The translations under genes were made by a program, and so were the position numbers. Below are positions 61,237 to 64,000 of a DNA stretch of 64,000 nt, one piece after another (within the stretch, counting starts at the first letter, position 1; each line of letters begins with the position of its first letter). The stretch covers positions 124,001 through 188,000 of the forward strand of contig NZ_JALJZZ010000003.1 in assembly GCF_024171565.1 (NCBI RefSeq), written 5' to 3'. Below the pieces are notes generated by a model, which had not been told where the DNA came from, made no database searches, and worked only from the letters and a program-made list of their open reading frames with translations. Source of the DNA: Okibacterium sp. HSC-33S16 (GTDB lineage Bacteria > Actinomycetota > Actinomycetes > Actinomycetales > Microbacteriaceae).

Positions 61237-61614
61237 GTGACCGGGATGGCGGGATCTGTCTCGATCGAGCGGCCGGCTCGGAGCACCGCTCTTCGCGCAT
61301 ACGCCGGGGAGATTCGCGCTGAACCACAGCTCGTGTTTGCGGCTCTGGAGTCGGCTGTGCGCGCGGCATCGGCGGACGCAGGCATTGCTGTGGATCCGTC
61401 CGATCGGTTCCTGGTGGTGCAGGGAAACTGGTGGTATCGCGCGGAGTACCGAGTGCTGCCCGCCGACACAGGCTCCCGAATTGAGCATGAGGTGCTCAAT
61501 GTCGGTGCGAAGGCCCACTGGGCTGCGCCTCTCGCGGCTCGGCGAGTGCTCGCCGATTCGCCCGTTGCCTTTGGCCGGCTGCTGACCGCGCTGGCTCACG
61601 ACCTCGAACACTGA
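61237..61614 (+). CDS. Hypothetical protein, possibly SRPBCC-like
   Basis: 125 residues from GTG 61237 immediately after the TAA of the GNAT gene (ATG 61246 is an alternative). No motif recognised with certainty; FLVVQGNWWYRAEYRVLP and SRIEHEVLNVGAKAHW have the alternating strands of START/SRPBCC ligand-binding proteins. No membrane segment. Co-transcribed with the acetyltransferase and followed by a terminator. Confidence 0.6.
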   Translation: MTGMAGSVSIERPARSTALRAYAGEIRAEPQLVFAALESAVRAASADAGIAVDPSDRFLVVQGNWWYRAEYRVLPADTGSRIEHEVLNVGAKAHWAAPLAARRVLADSPVAFGRLLTALAHDLEH

Positions 61615-61615
61615 A

Positions 61616-61651
61616 CACGGGCCGGTGAAGCTCATGCTCCACCGGCCCGTG
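61616..61651. terminator. Bidirectional terminator
   Basis: A 12-bp perfect stem CACGGGCCGGTG / CACCGGCCCGTG with a 12-nt loop, between convergent genes and 2 bp after the stop at 61614. Confidence 0.85.
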
Positions 61652-61667
61652 CGCCGTGCGTGTGACC

Positions 61668-62468
61668 TTAACCCCGGGGCGTCGCCCTGCTGAGGATGAA
61701 ATAGCCCGCGAAGCCGGAGAGGACCGTGGGAAGCAGGGTCCAGGCGATCACTCCCTGTGGGCCCGATGTGACGAACCACTCGCCGACGAGCCCCCAGCTC
61801 TGCGTCATGGTGATGAGCGCGACGGCGCCGACGATGAGCAGGGTGGTGAGTGCAGCCGCAATGAGCAGGCCGTTCGTCCGCCACCTCATGAAGATGGTTC
61901 CGCTCAACGCACCGATGAAGGCGAAGAAGAGCATGGCCGCGCCGAAGATGAAGAGGCGCTGCCAGGCCGGGCCCGACCCGAAGTACACCGAGGTGAACAT
62001 GTGTCCGCCGAGGCCCCAGCCGTTCGTCCATTCCTCGAGGTAGGACAGGGCGGTGAGGATCACTCCATAGGAGAACGCGAGCAGTACGAAGGCGATCGAC
62101 GAGCCGAGGTAGAACTCACGTCGCGTCAGGCTGAGTCCGAGCGCGTAAGCGAACGTCATATTCATGGACTGCACGGCGATGACGAGCATGTACACAAAGA
62201 TGTAGAACGATGCTCCGCTCCACTGGGTGCCGTCCATCGCGTCGGTGCGGTCTGCGCCGCCCACGCTGGCGTTGATGATCCACCAGATGGCGAGGTTCAC
62301 CAGCCAGATGAAACCCAAGATCATCAGCGGGATCCAGTAGACGGTCCAGCGGTTCACGAGGTTGAGCCTCGCGGCGTTCCAGATTCGATTCATGGGGTGC
62401 GCGTTCCCTGCCTGCGGCGGTCGGATATCGGACGAGACGGTTGCGGACGTCGGCGTTGCTGTCGTCAT
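61668..62468 (-). CDS. ABC transporter permease (ABC-2 type)
   Basis: 266 residues. Six transmembrane helices (near residues 45-65, 95-120, 125-150, 175-200, 207-228, 235-260). It overlaps the ATPase gene by 4 bp (ATGA) and completes the GntR-ATPase-permease operon. YtrA-type operons of this layout respond to cell-wall-active compounds in firmicutes; the substrate here is unknown. Confidence 0.85.
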   Translation of the reverse strand: MTTATPTSATVSSDIRPPQAGNAHPMNRIWNAARLNLVNRWTVYWIPLMILGFIWLVNLAIWWIINASVGGADRTDAMDGTQWSGASFYIFVYMLVIAVQSMNMTFAYALGLSLTRREFYLGSSIAFVLLAFSYGVILTALSYLEEWTNGWGLGGHMFTSVYFGSGPAWQRLFIFGAAMLFFAFIGALSGTIFMRWRTNGLLIAAALTTLLIVGAVALITMTQSWGLVGEWFVTSGPQGVIAWTLLPTVLSGFAGYFILSRATPRG

Positions 62469-63379
62469 GACTGATTCTCGAATTCCTTCTCGGTGACGTG
62501 AGTACGTCGAACGATGAGTTGCTGGAGAGAGACCGGGGAGAGCTCGAGACCCGCCCGGGCTGCCTGGGCCCGATCGTCAGCGCTGAGCGCACCGACCGTA
62601 ACCGAGGCGAGGCCACCGATCCCTTCGCGGGACAGGATGCTCCGCCCCGCGACGAATGACTCGACCGCGGATCGCATTCCGACCACGGTGGTCGCCGACC
62701 CGCGTAGCGTTTCGGCTTCCTCGTCGATGATGATCTTGCCGTCGTCAATGACCAGGACGTGTTCGAGGAGTTGCGAGACCTCGTCGATGAGGTGGGTGGA
62801 GAGAACGATGGTACGAGGGTGTTCGGCGTAGTCCTCGAGGAGGCGGTCGTAGAACAACTGCCGCGAGACGGCGTCGAGGCCGAGGTACGGTTCATCGAAG
62901 AAGGTGAGCGGAGCACGTGATGCCAGTCCAACGATGACGCCGACAGCCGAGAGCTGGCCACGAGAGAGCTTCTTAATCCGTCGGTTCACCGGGAGCCGGA
63001 ACTCGCTGACAAGTCGAGCGGCGAAGTCCGAGTCCCAGTTCTCGAAGAACCATGGTGCGCTCTCGAAAACGTGTTTGGGCTGAAAGTCATCCGGGTAGCG
63101 CTGGCTCTCCTTGATGAAGGAGATCTGGCTCAGCACCCGAGCGTTCTCCGCGGGGCTCTCACCGAAGACCTGCGCGTCTCCGGAGGTGGCGAACTCTTGC
63201 CCGGTGAGCACCTGCATGACGGTGGTTTTGCCTGCTCCGTTGCGCCCGAGGAGACCGGTGATGGTGTTCGCTCGAATGTCGAAGGTCACGCCGTCGACGG
63301 CCGTGACCTTACCGAAACGCTTGGTGAGATCCCGAACACGGACGACCGCGTCGGGGTGGTGTGCTGGGTTGTAAGTCAT
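62465..63379 (-). CDS. ABC transporter ATP-binding protein
   Basis: 304 residues. Walker A LLGRNGAGKTT near residue 45, signature LSRGQLSAVGV (LSGGQ with the first Gly replaced by Arg) near 138, Walker B LTFFDEPYLGLD, and switch His in VLSTHLIDE. Energises the permease encoded next. Overlaps the regulator gene by 4 bp. Confidence 0.92.
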   Translation of the reverse strand: MTYNPAHHPDAVVRVRDLTKRFGKVTAVDGVTFDIRANTITGLLGRNGAGKTTVMQVLTGQEFATSGDAQVFGESPAENARVLSQISFIKESQRYPDDFQPKHVFESAPWFFENWDSDFAARLVSEFRLPVNRRIKKLSRGQLSAVGVIVGLASRAPLTFFDEPYLGLDAVSRQLFYDRLLEDYAEHPRTIVLSTHLIDEVSQLLEHVLVIDDGKIIIDEEAETLRGSATTVVGMRSAVESFVAGRSILSREGIGGLASVTVGALSADDRAQAARAGLELSPVSLQQLIVRRTHVTEKEFENQS

Positions 63380-63738
63380 GCTGTGACGCCTTCCGTTGAG
63401 ATCATGTCGCTGAGCTGGTCGGGGTCGATCCCGAGTTTTGCGGCTTCCGCGATGAGCGGTCGAACGAACTCATCGCGAAAACGGTCTTTGCGTGCCTGAA
63501 TGAGTCGGGCGCGGGCGCCCTCGGCGACAAACATGCCGATGCCTCTCTTCTTGTAGAGGATTCCGTCGTCCACGAGGCGGTTGACGCCCTTGCCGGCGGT
63601 TGCGGGGTTGATGCGATAGAACGCGGCGAATTCGTTGGTCGACGGCACCTGGCTCTCCTCGGCGAGGGAGCCGGCGATGATGTCGTCCTCGATCTGTTCC
63701 GCGATCTGGACGAAAATGGGTCTGGCTTCGTCGATCAC
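63376..63738 (-). CDS. GntR-family (YtrA subfamily) transcriptional repressor
   Basis: 120 residues from GTG 63738 with GGAGG 6 nt upstream; the longer frame would cover the operator. Winged HTH in residues ~5-75 (FVQIAEQIEDDIIAGSLAEESQVPSTNEFAAFYRINPATA, cut: VPSTNEFAAFYRINPATA), then a short helical dimerisation tail typical of YtrA rather than the large effector domains of FadR/HutC types. It leads the ABC operon and has a perfect inverted repeat at its promoter. Confidence 0.9.
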   Translation of the reverse strand: MIDEARPIFVQIAEQIEDDIIAGSLAEESQVPSTNEFAAFYRINPATAGKGVNRLVDDGILYKKRGIGMFVAEGARARLIQARKDRFRDEFVRPLIAEAAKLGIDPDQLSDMISTEGVTA

Positions 63739-63755
63739 GGCGCCTCCGGTTGCTC

Positions 63756-63779
63756 GGTTAGTTACTTCAGTAACTAACC
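63756..63779. promoter_or_regulatory. YtrA-type operator GGTTAGTTACT-N2-AGTAACTAACC
   Basis: Perfect 11-bp arms with a TC centre, lying where the -10 of the operon promoter should be. A TTGACA -35 (63799-63804, minus strand) is 19 bp upstream, so repressor binding would block polymerase. Confidence 0.75.
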
Positions 63780-63798
63780 AACATCCTTTGCGGGTATT

Positions 63799-63804
63799 TG
63801 TCAA
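63799..63804 (-). promoter_or_regulatory. -35 hexamer TTGACA of the GntR-ABC operon
   Basis: Perfect match to the housekeeping consensus, 19 bp before the operator. Confidence 0.55.
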
Positions 63805-63830
63805 GCAAAAGTTTGCGAGGGAGATCGGTT

Positions 63831-63836
63831 TAGGCT
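63831..63836 (+). promoter_or_regulatory. -10 hexamer TAGGCT for the amidase gene
   Basis: Six nt before GTG 63843. Confidence 0.5.
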
Positions 63837-63842
63837 CGAGGA

Positions 63843-64000
63843 GTGACCGAACTTCACGAAATGAGCGCTCTTGACCAATGGTTGGCCCTTCAGCGCGGAG
63901 AGTTCTCGCCGCTTGAGCTCACCGGGCACTATCTCCAGCGCATCGAACGGCTAAACCCTGAGCTCGGTGCTTTCGTCACCGTGACAGCGGATGCCGCGAG
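63843..64000 (+). CDS. Amidase (GatA/AS family), N-terminal part
   Basis: The first 52 residues before the window ends. VTELHEMSALDQWLALQRGE followed by FSPLELTGHYLQRIERLNPELGAF is the typical N-terminal helix of amidase-signature enzymes, where SxxELTxxxLxRIExxNPxLNAF is common. The catalytic Ser-Ser-Lys region lies outside the window, so substrate and activity cannot be judged. Confidence 0.75.
   Translation, partial: MTELHEMSALDQWLALQRGEFSPLELTGHYLQRIERLNPELGAFVTVTADAA

Noticed and set aside
1-64000. The hexamer GGATGC alone as an enriched motif
   Set aside because: By hand count it is only slightly above expectation; the signal appears with the flanking AC.
1-64000. tRNA, rRNA, CRISPR, insertion sequence or prophage
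   Set aside because: No cloverleaf, spacer-repeat array, transposase or integrase was found in the gaps or frames examined.

Overview
This 64 kb window is chromosomal DNA of a high-GC actinobacterium. Gene content, gene order and recurrent GGATGCC/GGCATCC codon pairs fit the family Microbacteriaceae; the genus cannot be resolved from the sequence alone. It carries the core actinobacterial backbone mtrA-mtrB-lpqB-comF-hpf-secA, then pdtaS/whiB1, rsgA-aroA, sigH-rshA and kgd, in an arrangement similar to the Rv3219-Rv3246 region of Mycobacterium tuberculosis. No rRNA or tRNA gene, insertion sequence, prophage or CRISPR array was seen, and no gene-free gap exceeds about 300 bp.

Layout. 1-8.5 kb: the end of a SpoIIM-family gene, a fur-catalase pair, then a minus-strand MoxR/DUF58/DUF4350/DUF4129/membrane-protein operon. 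8.7-17.4 kb: mtrAB-lpqB, comF, hpf and secA. 17.5-23.7 kb: an Rv3235-like gene, a conserved unknown gene, an HTH protein, an orphan CpaB/CpaE-like pair, pdtaS, whiB1 and a membrane protein; two perfect DnaA boxes lie here. 23.9-30.1 kb: bcp, rsgA, aroA, sigH-rshA and an MMPL transporter. 30.2-38.4 kb: a cation/proton antiporter, an esterase, the 1228-residue kgd and guaB1. 38.4-42.9 kb: a tandem CNNM/CBS pair preceded by a short Asp/Pro-rich ORF, an old-yellow-enzyme homologue and nnrD. 43.0-45.8 kb: a three-gene flavinylation/electron-transfer operon. 45.9-51.9 kb: a GT87-type membrane protein, a thiamine-binding protein, an MFS transporter and a kinase/membrane-protein/LuxR-regulator operon. 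52-55.6 kb: metX and metY around a DUF2236 gene. 55.7-64 kb: SDR, APH-like, Eis-like, phosphoribosyltransferase, S51 peptidase, ung and GNAT genes, a GntR-regulated ABC transporter, and the start of an amidase.

How the genes work together. Much of the window concerns envelope homeostasis (MtrAB-LpqB, SecA, MoxR module) and oxidative or thiol stress (Fur-KatA, SigH-RshA, Bcp, WhiB1). Methionine synthesis uses the O-acetylhomoserine/sulfhydrylation route (MetX-MetY). The lipoprotein/ApbE/NqrB-RnfD-FNR operon looks like a compact trans-membrane route for moving electrons from NAD(P)H to an extracytoplasmic flavoprotein.

The most striking architectural feature is leaderless transcription: about eighteen start codons sit 6-7 nt after a TANNNT hexamer, which fixes many starts. 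The candidates I would look at first are the Asp/Pro-rich leader ORF overlapping the CNNM gene, the two-start sigH gene with a SigH-type promoter, the flavinylation operon, the paired DnaA boxes beside a CpaE-like ATPase that lacks both P-loop lysines, and an over-represented octamer ACGGATGC.
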